From positions 1,016,001-1,080,000 of the forward strand of contig JAINUG010000109.1 of assembly GCA_029706075.1 (NCBI GenBank): DNA of 64,000 nucleotides. Reading direction: 5' to 3'. This stretch comes from Aldrovandia affinis. Lineage: Eukaryota > Chordata > Actinopteri > Notacanthiformes > Halosauridae. This document shows positions 12,300 to 23,784 of this stretch, in pieces; position 1 is the stretch's first letter, and the number at the start of each line of letters is the position of its first letter. The notes below the pieces were generated by a model. That model was not told the DNA's origin. It worked only from the letters and a program-made list of their open reading frames with translations, and searched no databases. A program made the position numbers and the translations under genes.

Positions 12300-14204
12300 A
12301 TTCATGCACATGACACCCAGCGCTGAAGCTCGCCCCCGGCATGGGTCTGCCAGGAAACAGGATCGCACAAACACTAGGCGACAAGAGAGCTAAAAAAGAC
12401 GGAACAGGACAATCAGCCCATCTCGGCTCCTCGTCTGCCTGTAATCTGGGCTGACACTGCCGTATCACTGTGTGGAGTTAGGGCTACCTGTTGAGTAAAT
12501 GAGACAATGTGACAATACTGAATGTATATACTGTATACCATGTAAGGAATAAACCACAATGTGCTGTGCATTTAGGATGTGGTATTAAAATAAACCACTT
12601 CTGCTTTGCCTCGTGACCACATAACATCGCCCAGTCCTCTTTATTTTCATACACCTGCACAGTATTGTCATATTTTGTGTAATTTTCTTAACAGCCAATC
12701 ACATATAGACATGCGTGTTTTGGACATTTTACATGTTTTTTTTTTTTTTTTGTGAAATTCATGTGATTCATGTGATTTTTCCATTAGGGAGTTATGTTTA
12801 TTCTGCTTATACCATGGCTAATTGGATGAAAAATAAATAAACACTGAAACATGATTAAACAAAATTGTTGTATCGCTATGTTGTTGTTGCTTTTTTGTCA
12901 TTATCTTCAGTTGTGAATCGAATGTTCAATTGAAACAGCGTGTATTGATTTTGAACCATGACAAGGCCACTTTCGCTGGGACTACTTCACAGGGGTGCGT
13001 TATCAGGGCTGGATCTTGACGTTCATGGGCCTGTTATACATATGAATCACATGTGAAATGTTCAAAAAGCACATGATTCACATGTGCAAAAGGACTTCAT
13101 GATTAAATTCAAATGTTCAATACAACAGATTTTTGGCAAGTTATGTGATCACCAAAATTAACTCACCGTATTTAATCATGAATCAAAGTTAAGGAAAAAT
13201 GTTGATTGAATCCTGGGCCTTACTTTGCAGTGTCAGTGCATATATATGTGTCAGTATTGCTTACAATGCCGATGACAACAGTGCTTTTTCAGAATTTTTA
13301 CAAATATTTTCTGCCATCGAGGGCATTAATTAATACGTAGAAATTAAATAGTCAATGAATTGGCATTGAGTTGTGTGGGTCTTGAGCCACTGGCGATGCA
13401 CAATAACAATAAGACGTGGTGTGGCGTACACACAGATAGTCTAATCCCTTTTCTTCCATTTTAGGTGATTCATACAGCACACCTTAGTAAAGTCAATTGC
13501 GAATATTTTCATTTCTCCACCATGATTAAAATAAGGAAAAAAATGGATTGTATAATAATCAGTGCTAAACTAGGCCAGAACAAAAAATATTTTGCATATA
13601 TTTAAAATATACACACTGCATACATTATTATCCCCAAATGACTCTGCATCAATGAATGACCTCCAATGCTACAAACTATTATTTTCAAAATAAGCATGGA
13701 AAGCATTAATATTCCATTAATACAAGTAACTGCCGAGCGCTGTTACTATGATTGCTGATAGGGCGACTGTGTTCGGTGTGACACCAATTCTTATATATAT
13801 CACTTGCTGCTTCTGACACAGTCCCGACACACCCAGCAAACTGGAACAAACATGTGAGGTCCTTTGAGGCCATTGAGAAACAGTCGAGACGGTCAATGTC
13901 GAGAGCAAATAAGGCGTTCAATCATTGGCATAGCTCCCAAAATCAATTCCTGGCTATGCCACTGTGTTCAATAGGAACCACAGGAAAAATAGCAAACTGT
14001 TATGCTTACTGAACACACCCCAGGTCTCTTTCTTGCACATGGTACCAGAGCAATGCTGGGGGTGTGATTTATGAAGGGGTCCTGATGACATCTTTATATG
14101 GTGCAGAAAAGGCACTGATAGGCACGCCACCCCCCCCCCCTTCCTGCATGTGGTTTTGGGTCTGGCCAAAGTGAGGACAGCTGCCGGAACATTTTGGGTG
14201 TCGG

Positions 14205-14245
<41 letters not shown>

Positions 14246-16890
14246 CCACGGGCCAGTGGAGACCACGGCCGACCTTTTCACATTGCAACGTTTAGAAAAA
14301 GGGCGTAGGGGTGGACGGGCCTTCAGGAGTTCAACTCCACTGTGAAAATTACATAGTAAACACGGCGATTGGATTCAACGAAGCTAAAACATTTATTTCA
14401 AAAAATGGTCCTAACCAATTACATTGCTGTTGGTGCCCTGTTCCTGTCCCATCCTGTTTGCTCCAAACTAAAAAGCAACACACCACGGATCTGTTTTCCC
14501 ACTGGTGGCTTTCAAAATGTGTGATTGTTTCCCAAGCATTTCAGTGCATTCCACTGCTTTGGCTGACAGCATGCTGCAGGTGCTCTACTTGTTAGGTAAC
14601 ATGTGCTTAGTGTTCGCCTCCCTCTGGTTTTGTACCTCATCCCGGGCTGAAGAATGTTCAAAACATTATATGACATTATGTTGATTTGTTGAGTTTGACT
14701 GAAATCCTAACTTGTGAACAGGAGTAGACTATGGGACCACACAGATGCTCTATTGCAAACATTCTAAGTAAATGAACACCTGAAAGGGATCCACTGACTG
14801 AGAGGTCAGAATTTTGCCCTTTTCCTTTAGCATTTTGGGGATTTTGAATGGATTGATATTTGTATGTAAATATAGAACAAAGACAAACATCCTTTTTGCT
14901 AAGATGTTCAACATGTAATGTAGAGTTCTCACTACTCATTTGATCTTCTAATGGAACTAAAAATAATGCCAACTGATCATACAAAGGAAAACCCAGATAT
15001 GAACATTTTGGATTTGACCTTAATGTCGCTGGGTTTAAAAAAAAAGTAAAATCTGAAAGAATTAAGGACAAAAAAAATACAAATAAATAAAAGGAATTCA
15101 AAAGTCCTTTCAAAATGGCAAATCTGTGTGCCCTTTCCTCCCCTGTACATAAATACTGGTATTATGAATTATTTATTTGGCAAACACACTTTTCCTGTGT
15201 GTGATGTATTATAAAACAGTGTTCAAAACTGCAAAATGTGCCATACAAAGCACTACACTCTCACTGTAACACAGAAACCTCCCTCAGCACCCAATAAATG
15301 AATGACATCATGCACAGCCCATTTTCGTATAACAATTTTTACTGTGCAGTCATTCTGTGCTCTGTGGAAAGCAGGCAGGAATAGTTGGCAAATATCATCG
15401 TCTCCTCTTGCAACATGAAAATAAAATGTACACTCACTCGTCGCAGCTCCACGGTCCTACAACATGACAGCTGTATTTTTAACGAGAGCAGGGAGATTTA
15501 ATTACTTTTCTTTTTTTTGCAGGCAAGACTTCATCTGCTCTATGACAAGGGATATAGTGTTGCAGGGAAAACATGTGACGAAAGATCCCTCCGCTCGCGT
15601 TGAAACAAGCACTGACTTCACTTGGCACCTGGGCCACAATTATTTCAAATGCATTACACATAATTGTGACAGATCAAAAAAAAAAAAAAAGGGAAAAAAG
15701 AAAGAACGGAAGGCTTGTACAAAGGGAAAGAAAAAGAAAAAACAAGAGCCTTCAGATAATACCATATGAACAGCCTTATCTTTAATATCATTCTTTTTTT
15801 AACATTTTGTAGTTTTCATAACAAACGCATGGTAACATACAACATGGCTGGTAACACTTTATTTGAAAGAGGTTTACAGAAAGCATTCATAACACTTGAC
15901 ATTGACACTTCTTAACACATTCAAGAGTGTTGCTTAAACCTTCATAATGGCTTTTATAAAGTATTCATATAACATCTATGTAATTTATGACATAGCTGTG
16001 GAACACTATGTTGATTTCACCGATAGAAGATTTTAGATTTAAGTCACTGAACATGAAATTATTATGTATTGTGCATTCATCTCAACAACAGGTGCTGGTG
16101 GTGGTGGCAGGGGGGATGGGGGATTTTTGCTGATGGCCCACAAGAACTACTAAAACAATTAAATGTTACTTTTTTATATAAATTAATTTAAGGATGCCAT
16201 CGTGCTGCACCCTGCCATTGGCTATACCAAAACCAATGAATTCATACCCCAGAACACCACAGAAAGTGCAAGCAGATAGCTTTTTCTCTTAATGGCAGAT
16301 AATTACGCATTCATATGATCCGATGGACGCAAAGGATTGCCATCAAACAAATCTCTTGATCCATAGTTTTAGGTAAGAAGAATTTGTTACCAGCAATCAT
16401 CTGTTGTGTGTATGCATCTATGCAGTTCACTATGCTGAATGTCTGAGAGCCAGACACACCTGTTGGTATTTACACTGGGTGTTTACACTGGGAGTCTACA
16501 CTGGGTGTTTAAACTGGGCGTAAACACCATCAATGTCAATCCCAAAAGAGCCATTGAGATTATTTATGTAGCTCTTTCTATACACAGCATGCTGCTAATT
16601 TAGAATAAATATTTTCAAAATATTTGGAAAGTTTTGTTGAGATTTGATGGCTGAAGTGGTTAATTTTTTTTTCAAATATATGATCATTGGCATATTCTAA
16701 ATTAACCCTGTACTTGCAAAATTCTGATTAAGTGCTGAATAAATGTAGGCCTTGATGCAATTATTAGCATATGACATGCTATGATGAGGAATAGTTATTT
16801 TCTGGTGATTTTTACAGCTTTGATTGTGAGGATTTGTGGCTTAATCTGCAGCATGCAGATAAACAGAAACCTTCTAATCAGCTGTGTTTG
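12300..16890. other. Non-coding stretch with simple repeats
   Basis: No gene recognised. It contains a T-run near 12738-12752, repeated CACATGTGAA/TTCACATGTG motifs at about 13040-13095, a C-run near 14129, a (GA)n tract at 14206-14242 and an A/G-rich tract at 15676-15747. A 14-bp ACACTGGGTGTTTA-like tandem lies near 16470-16520. About 15845-16030 begins GGTAACACTTTATTTGA, a start often seen in fish interspersed repeats, but no second copy lies here. Confidence 0.45.
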
Positions 16891-16894
16891 ACAG

Positions 16895-17323
16895 AGAGTG
16901 AGGGGAGGGAGGGAGAAAGGAGGAGAGGGAGAGACAGAGAGAGGGTGAGGGAGTGATGGAGAAAGGAGTGATGGAGAGACAGAGAGAGATGGAGAAAGGA
17001 GTGATGGAGAGACAGAGAGAAAGAGGAGGGAGGAGGGAGGGAGAGGGAGAGAGAGAGATAGAATGAGCGTAGGAATGGAGAAATGAGGGAGGGAGGGGAG
17101 GGAGAGAGAGAGTAGAGAGGGGAGGGAGGGAAAAAGGGGGGAGAAAGAGAGAGGGGAGTGAAGGAGAGAGATAGAATGAGCGTAGGAATGGAGAAATGAG
17201 GGAGGGAGAGAGAGAGAGAGAGAGAGTGAGTGAGGGGATGAAGGGAGAAAGAAGGGAGGGAGGGAGAAGGAGAAAGAGAGTGAGGGGAGAAAGGTAGAAA
17301 GGAGGGAGGGAGGGAGAGAGAGA
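16895..17323. repeat. Purine-rich G/A tract
   Basis: Over 400 bp almost free of pyrimidines on the plus strand, built from GGGAG, GAGA and AAGGAG blocks. A 43-bp segment beginning ATAGAATGAGCGTAGG appears at about 17057 and again at about 17170. The Ser/Leu/Pro-rich minus-strand frame spanning it is a compositional artefact. Confidence 0.9.
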
Positions 17324-17900
17324 AATATACTTTTACTATTTACTTTGGCAACATTGTTATAAAGAGATTGCAGAATGTGTCTCCTGACTTCCTTACACAT
17401 GAATGCAATTGAAAAAATTACATTAATAATTGCATAAATAAATTGCATTTGCTGAGGAGATCATGTTGTCCACCAAACTCCCATTGGCAGCCTCCTGCCT
17501 TTCCTGAGCCACCCTGCCTATTCTCCTCTCCTCTGTCTCCTCCCTGTTTGCATTACGGTCTCCCTGTTCCCTGTTCATGACTCGCAGCTAGCTCTGGGAC
17601 CCACGAGGCTGGCAGTCCCAGCTTTGACGTAACACACGCCTGACAGCTCAATTTACATCACACCCGGCAGCCTATTGCCAGACCCCAAAATACAGATGGG
17701 GGATACGACAATATCAGGGGGAGAATGGCCTAAGCTACATTAATGCCTGTCCTGTTCCCAGTAAACAAGGGAATACATGTTTTTAACATGGAGGGGACAG
17801 GCATTTTTCTTTTCCAGGGCCAAAATATTAAAATTTTCCAGTTTATTGCAAGGTGGAGAACTGCCAGAACTCTGCCCACAGTGTTTATAGATATGAGGTA

Positions 17901-18094
17901 CAGGTAACTGATAACTGTGGTACTGTCAGCAACATTATGGTAACCAATGGGGAGGGGAGCTCATTGGAAAGGGAAGAGCTGAGCCTATCTGCTGGTACCA
18001 GGCCATGGCACCCCCAACGGACACTTTTGGTACTGTACCCATTTAAAGGATCCCTCATTTACTGAAGTGTTGCCTTTATTTTGGCAGTTAGCTG
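17901..18094. mobile_element. Short non-autonomous Tc1-like element (MITE)
   Basis: It begins CAGGTAACTG after a TA (17899-17900) and ends CTTTATTTTGGCAGTTAGCTG before another TA (18095-18096). The ends match those of larger Tc1-like copies at 34879-35410, 53954-54517 and 62936-63351 (CAGGTAACTGCCAAAATAAAG type). There is no transposase, and at about 194 bp it is an internal-deletion derivative. A partner copy lies at about 36720-36893. Confidence 0.7.
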
Positions 18095-18188
18095 TATACC
18101 TAGAGAGCAACATATCTTAATTAATCAGAATAATTGATAATTGATCATTAAATATATAACAGTGACTCATAGTGACACTCCTCTATGC

Positions 18189-18245
<57 letters not shown>

Positions 18246-18246
18246 C
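18189..18246. repeat. (ATT)n microsatellite
   Basis: About nineteen ATT trinucleotides in a row. Confidence 0.95.
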
Positions 18247-18786
18247 GTTCACTACTTATAGCCCACCATTTGAAGGCACATAATATTGTATTGTTTATTG
18301 CAACCTTAACTTGATTGCTGAGTCCCTCCATTTTTTAAGATTTCATGGACCTTGACAAGTGGGTCATCGTAGGCGAGGATGTATCAGAAGTATGAAGATT
18401 TAATTAGAGATTAGATACAGCAAGAGTTTTATTTCAAGTGGTAGACTGTTTTTGTAATAGATTATGTGCTTTCTTAACTCAAGCCACAATGCACTTTACC
18501 CTTAACTTTTGAACTTTACTTTCAGAGATCACCCATATATTTTTAAAATTAATTCAGTGATTGCCAAAGCTACATCGTTCAGAGTTAAAGTCACGCATTG
18601 TGGTTAAGCTGAATAGAGACCTACGGCTTCATTTAAGAAGAACCAACAACAGTTAGACAGTTAGTGAACAAGTGTGGTTAGTGTATAAACATGACAGCAA
18701 TGCCAAACTAAGTTTCCAGCACTATGGTAGCCTTTGGAGGAAATGTTTGAGCTCAGTGCAAAGTTCTAAAGTGCAGGGCTAACTCC

Positions 18787-18903
18787 ACACTGACCAGCCA
18801 CGGACACAGAACAACATGCATGCTTTATTCTCCACAACACTGACCAGCTGTTTGACAAAAGGACACAGAACAAAATGTCTGCCACTTTATTCTCCACAAC
18901 TCT
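18787..18903. repeat. Tandem duplication, ~60 bp x 2
   Basis: Two copies each containing GGACACAGAACAA followed by TTTATTCTCCACAAC, with moderate divergence. Confidence 0.75.
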
Positions 18904-19262
18904 GCTCCCCCATTTTAGGATCCATCGAAGGCAGATTGTTAATCAACATTCAAAAACCGACGGGGAACCTTCAATTGCATTGATTTTGATATTTACAATT
19001 TTGATTTTCATTCTGCTTAATTTCCCAACCCACTCTCATTGTTAATCACATTAAAAATTTCCTGTGGATGAGCACAATCACTTTCCTGTGGATGAGCACA
19101 AATGGAGAGGAAGAAGATACCCCTTCGTCCCAACAGTAAGAGAGGTATACTGTAGGTATTATAACATCAGAATTCAAATGTTTCTAATGTTATTAAATAG
19201 TTAAGACAACCCACTGCAGTTCCTAATGTCAGGGCAGATCTTGGCAATATGCATTAGTGTGA

Positions 19263-19395
19263 AGCTGTAGATGTACTGTATGTTGGTTATGCTGGCCACA
19301 AGGGAATGCTTTTCCAGTGCATTCGTGTGTTAGAACAGAGCAGCTGTAGATGTATGTTGGTTATGCTGGTAACAGGGTAATGCTCTTCCAGTCAT
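19263..19395. repeat. Tandem duplication, ~78 bp x 2
   Basis: Two copies each with AGCTGTAGATGTA, ATGTTGGTTATGCTGG and TTCCAGT in the same order. A shorter 25-bp duplication (TTTCCTGTGGATGAGC) lies just upstream at 19058-19103. Confidence 0.8.
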
Positions 19396-19751
19396 GGATC
19401 ATATATCATGATAGAAGTGCAAAACTCTCTTTATCCTGAATCGTCTATAGGCTGTCAAGAGAGTCTCAGCCAAGCGCTTTCCGAATCTGAAAGGTGCTCT
19501 CTCCATCTTCTCATCCTGTGTAATTTTCACTGTGTTTGCGAAATCTCCTGCCAAAACGGGAGCACGGCAGTGCACAGTGTCCTTGATACCACTGAGAACC
19601 TTCCAGTTCCTCTGCTGTCTCTGTTTCACCTCATGAACTGAGATCACCTACATGTCGCAAACAGGAATTCTCTGGGAAAGAAGGTGGAGCTAGAAACACC
19701 TTGGGTCCTTTCTATGTATTCTTATTGTTATTATAGTTATTGTTAATATTA

Positions 19752-19752
<1 letters not shown>

Positions 19753-19794
<42 letters not shown>
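19753..19794. repeat. (TTA)n microsatellite
   Basis: About fourteen TTA trinucleotides in tandem. Confidence 0.9.
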
Positions 19795-19795
<1 letters not shown>

Positions 19796-20359
19796 AGAAT
19801 TGTTAATTATTATGTTGCACATTTATTATGTTTATGTGTATGTTTATGTGTATGTGACAATGATGCTTTTAAAAGTATCAGATACCCTAATGCTCGCCCC
19901 CCCCTCCTCCCCCCACCCAACACCTACCGTCCTTACATTACTGTTCATATTTTTGAACAGCAGTTATTTTGAGTCCCTGCTCCTTATTCTAAGATGGTTA
20001 CAACTATTTTGTGATAGAAAATATATTGCTTTTCAGTTTATTTGTTTTTGAAGATTTAATGTTACATCAAAGCAGTATTGCAGCTGAGACTAGTGTTTCT
20101 TTTTAGATCACCTTCTGATCTATGATCCCCTAGTTTTCTTAGAATGGCGCGGTGCACCTAATGATTGACAGCTTATCTGGCAAGTGTGTGCAAGGATAAC
20201 ACATTTATTTGATGCTGCAGTGGAGCCGAGTGACACTTGAGGAATGTAATTTACTGAATCAGTTGTCTCCTGTACCAACACATGTTTTTCAAAGGGTGCC
20301 CTTGAGCAGCGGATACAGATCAGCAGCAATTAACAGCTCCGTTCCGCACACCATCTTAA

Positions 20360-20539
20360 CCCTTTGAGGAGTGCTGTTGCACTGTGATGTTTGTTATAGA
20401 ACATGCCATAACAGTCTAGTTGATTATAATTGATGACATCACAAAGGGCTGCTGGTGGCATCCTCAAAGAACTGTAAAGTTCCAGAATAAAACACTATGA
20501 ATAGAACTGGAACTGTCAAAAAACCCACTCCTCAAAGGG
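20360..20539. mobile_element. piggyBac-like MITE
   Basis: The terminal inverted repeat CCCTTTGAGGAGTG at the left end matches the reverse complement of CACTCCTCAAAGGG at the right end. The left flank is TTAA (20356-20359) and the right flank CTAA (20540-20543), one change from TTAA. TTAA targets and CCC...GGG ends are hallmarks of piggyBac elements. The 180-bp interior has no transposase. Confidence 0.75.
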
Positions 20540-21309
20540 CTAAGGGTTATCTCACACACAACTCAGCAGCCCAATTACAGCTTTATGTATCAACAACAAA
20601 CACTCTTTCTGGAAAACGACAAGCACGTTTTCAACTATAAGCACAAATGCTTGTTTTCACTTAAATTGCATTCTCAAATTACCCTTTTGCAAAACACTAA
20701 ACAAATCGATCCTCATAAAGCACAATCTTCATAAATAAAATCTCTTGTGTTCACATGGAAAGCACTGCCATTCAAAATGCAAAATCCACCATTCTCACAG
20801 GTATAGACATTACATAAACTGTTCAATCAAGACCATTAACACAGATAAAAGGGCCACGGGTAAGCTCCCCTTTGTCTAAGAGCAATGGATGCCAATATTG
20901 CAGAGAGAGAGAAAGGGGGAGAATTAGAGGGGGAGGAGGAAAAAGAGCCTGGAGATCAAATGCAGCCAAACCTGAGCCACTTCACTGCTGCATCTGTGAT
21001 CTGGGCCTAATTTCAACGTTCTTCTGTATTACATTGCAATACAGTACTCAGCGATTACTGTAGAATATGGTATATAATGCAAGTGTCAGCATGTACAGTA
21101 TCATGTTTGAAATTGTGAGTTGTATTCCTATTTTGCCAATGCAAAACACAAAAGTTAGTGTGACAGTTAAGAATTCATAGTTGACTGGCTGGAGGGGAAA
21201 GACAGTGTCTTCGCAGTAGAGCAACACACAGCTGAATATGGTCAACACGGTGCTACAAAACAATAGCATTCAACTGAGGAAAATACAAAGTTGAATCATT
21301 GAGGGCAAC

Positions 21310-21455
21310 ATCATATTTTAACAGACAGCCAATCACCGCCCTCAAATCGGACTCCAAGCCCTAGCCAGACTGATGCAGCCTGGGTTTGAACCCAGGCTGC
21401 AGTGGATAACCTGTACTTAGACCAAGTGCCTTTAGCTGTAGCACCACAGGGTGAG
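21310..21455 (-). repeat. tRNA-headed SINE fragment (family B)
   Basis: On the minus strand the head reads from CACCCTGTGGTGCTACAG to GGGTTCAAACCC, which looks like degenerate pol III A and B boxes. The same head pattern, with ...GGCACTTGGTCTAAGTACAGG-like spacing, is at 60395-60745. It is partly fused with the minisatellite that follows. Confidence 0.55.
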
Positions 21456-21740
21456 GGTGAATGAGACATGAGGGTGAATGGAGAGGGTGAGTGCGAATAG
21501 ACAGTGTGAGTGTGAATGGAGAGCGTGAGGGTGAATGGAGAGTGTGAGGGTGAATGGAGAGCATGAGGGTGAATGGAGAGTGTGAGGGTGAATGAAGAGT
21601 GTGAGGGTGAATGGAGAGTGTGAGGGTGAATGGAAAGCATGAGCATGAATGGAGAGTGTGAGGATGAATAGGGAGCGTGAATGGAGTGTGAGGGTGAATG
21701 AGACATGAGGGTGAATGGAGAACGTGACCGTGAATGGGAG
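21448..21740. repeat. 18-bp minisatellite
   Basis: About sixteen degenerate copies of GTGAGGGTGAATGGAGAG. Because the period is divisible by three, all minus-strand frames stay open and give SHSPFT-type peptides. These are not genes. Confidence 0.9.
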
Positions 21741-21778
21741 CTGCAATCCGCCACAGAGCTGTGTGCTCAGAATGTTTA

Positions 21779-22157
21779 AAGAGAGGCCTCCCGCGTGGTC
21801 CAGTGGTTACAACATTTGATGCTGGCCACGGCGACCGGGGTTCGATTTCCTGTCACGCCAGAGTCGGCTCTGGCTGGGAGTGCTACCGGGGGCGCCGATT
21901 GGCTGTCCACCCCAGGGAGGGGGGAGGGAAGCCGACAGGACGTTCGCTGCGCATAGGAGTGGCTCTGTAGTACTGGGTTGCGGTCGACGGCCTGGCGATT
22001 GCTGTCTTGGAGGAGACATTACTTCGCCTTCGTCACTACCAGTCACAGGGCTACGGCAGCAAACTCGCATTGCAAGGTGGGGATTGACTTGAAAATAGTG
22101 GGTGTAATTGGCTACCAAATTGTGAGAAAATGGGATAAAATCAGAAAACAAAAAAAA
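21779..22157 (+). mobile_element. tRNA-derived SINE with target-site duplication
   Basis: The head has an A box-like GTGGTCCAGTGGTTACAA and a B box-like GGGGTTCGATTTCC, then a GC-rich body and the tail GTAATTGGCTACCAAATTG...A(n). AGAATGTTTA precedes it (21769-21778) and follows it (22158-22167), a 10-bp target-site duplication. The body motif GGCTGTCC...GGGAGGGG and the tail are shared with the SINE at 6683-7057, while the heads differ. Confidence 0.85.
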
Positions 22158-22159
22158 AG

Positions 22160-22740
22160 AATGTTTAGAATTAAGAATGACCTTAACATTGGACAGAATG
22201 ACAGACCCTTAAGAACAGAGACCTGTTGTATCACTCTGCATGCGGAAACACCCTGTGTTTCATTTTCTGTCACTTAAAAACGCTTATGGTACAGTAACTT
22301 GTACTTGTTTTAACAAACCTTAGATATGACTTTCCCTGGTATTGGCAGGCATATTTTAATTGGAACGGTACAGAGGTATATTCATTCAGTGTCAACCCTG
22401 CCTCTTGAAAATCTCTTTCTGAAACCTCTGTAATTAGCCTCATTAAGTCCCGAAAGCCACATTTTTGTTATTCACTAAGCAACAAGGATCACCCTATAAT
22501 TACTCTTATGCGGTGGACCATATGTAAAATATATGCTTTGTGTTTCTCAAAACGAATATATTTCATGTATAAGCTTGATCAGGTCTGAACATGAACTCAC
22601 AGGAATATTTGCAATAACGTAATAAAAAATTTAATTGAATATTATTGTAACTCTCCATCTCCATATCCTTCTACTCAGTTGGGAAATTAGCACAGACTTT
22701 TGCTTCCACAGAGAAAAACGTTTGCACACATGTTTTTCTC
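22160..22740. other. Non-coding stretch, nothing recognised
   Basis: Unremarkable AT-rich sequence. No domain, RNA gene or repeat was recognised. Confidence 0.5.
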
Positions 22741-22744
22741 ATCT

Positions 22745-23240
22745 CGTAGCCTTTCAGTTCAAGTTCAAGTCTGATTTGTCATATGTATAGGTACAAGTAC
22801 ACAGTACAATGAAATTCTTGCTGTGCTCCAGCTAAATGTCAATAAAAAGAGGAAAAAGCACAATGATCAAAAAATGTACAAATAAAGAGGGGGGAATGCT
22901 TTTAAAGTGCAAAAGTGATGTAGTGCAATTAAGTGTAGGCACATGCCTCTCATCCGTGCAATCTGCAAGACTATGGGGTGGGGGGAGAGATCAGGATGAG
23001 GACAGTTTAGGAGCCTGATGGCTATGGAATAGAAAGTGTCTCTGAATCTGGTGGTCTGGGTCTTTATACTCCTGTATCGTTTCCCTGATGGCAGGAGCAT
23101 GAACAATCCTTGGTTAGGGTGGGTGGGGTCATCGATAATGTTGTTGGCCCTCCTGATAACACGTGTGGTGTACATGTCCCCCAGTGTCAAACACTTGAGG
23201 AGACTACAGTTAGGCAACGCACCAGCAGAGTTCACTTAGG
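22745..23240 (-). pseudogene. LINE ORF2 C-terminal fragment and 3' tail
   Basis: The minus-strand frame from about 23235 to 22960 ends with a DPTHP...LLPSGKRYRSIKTQTTRFRD...AIRLLN pattern. It resembles the C-terminal end of ORF2 proteins in several fish non-LTR retrotransposons (LPSGRRYR-x6-R-x-R-x-S...AIRLLN). The sequence down to about 22745 would be the 3' UTR, ending in a TGTCATATG/GTACAATGAAATTC-type tail. No reverse transcriptase core is present, so this is a 5'-truncated copy. The clade is uncertain. Confidence 0.6.
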
Positions 23241-23394
23241 CATAAACAATTAAATTGAACTGCTTAGTGGAAACACTGTAGAGTGTCTAGGGCCACTCGC
23301 GAATGAATACAGTGCAGAGCAGAGGTCAGGGAACATTCCTAGTGTCCAGCAATCTGGGAGTTCAACTAAAGGGTGGGGTCCTGTTGAACTGAAT

Positions 23395-23450
23395 TACTCC
23401 AGTAATGATCCAGCTGTATAAATGTGTAGAATGTTGTTACTTGGCAGACA
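23395..23450 (+). repeat. SINE core fragment
   Basis: Contains CTGAATTACTCCAGTAATGATCCAGCTGTATAAATG, related to the core of the SINEs at 53160-53345 and 62040-62262, but without tRNA head or hairpin tail. Confidence 0.5.
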
Positions 23451-23784
23451 CCCTCATCCATGAGGTCACCCCAGATAGCAGCATCCAGTGGGCAAATAAA
23501 TAGCATAATGTAATGCACTGACAACACACAGCCTCAGACTGAGGAATCTAAACTCCTCCCTCCCTGGGATGACATGTTGTCATCATGATTGTGGCATCAC
23601 AATCCAAATCTGCTCCCTCCCTGGCAACACACATTGTGATTGTAACATCACAGTTTGCAGAAAACAAGGTCCTGTATCAAGCCCATGCAGTACAAAGGGT
23701 GGCCAGAATATAGGAGATCACACTTCCCAGTGTATTCCAATAGTGTATACAAACACATGGCCTTCTCCCATCTATCAGCTTTGA

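Noticed and set aside
16795-17448. 217-codon minus-strand frame rich in Ser, Leu and Pro
   Set aside because: It runs through the purine tract and owes its length to simple sequence.
21311-21754. 147-codon minus-strand frame with SHSPFT repeats
   Set aside because: Product of the 18-bp minisatellite, whose period is a multiple of three.
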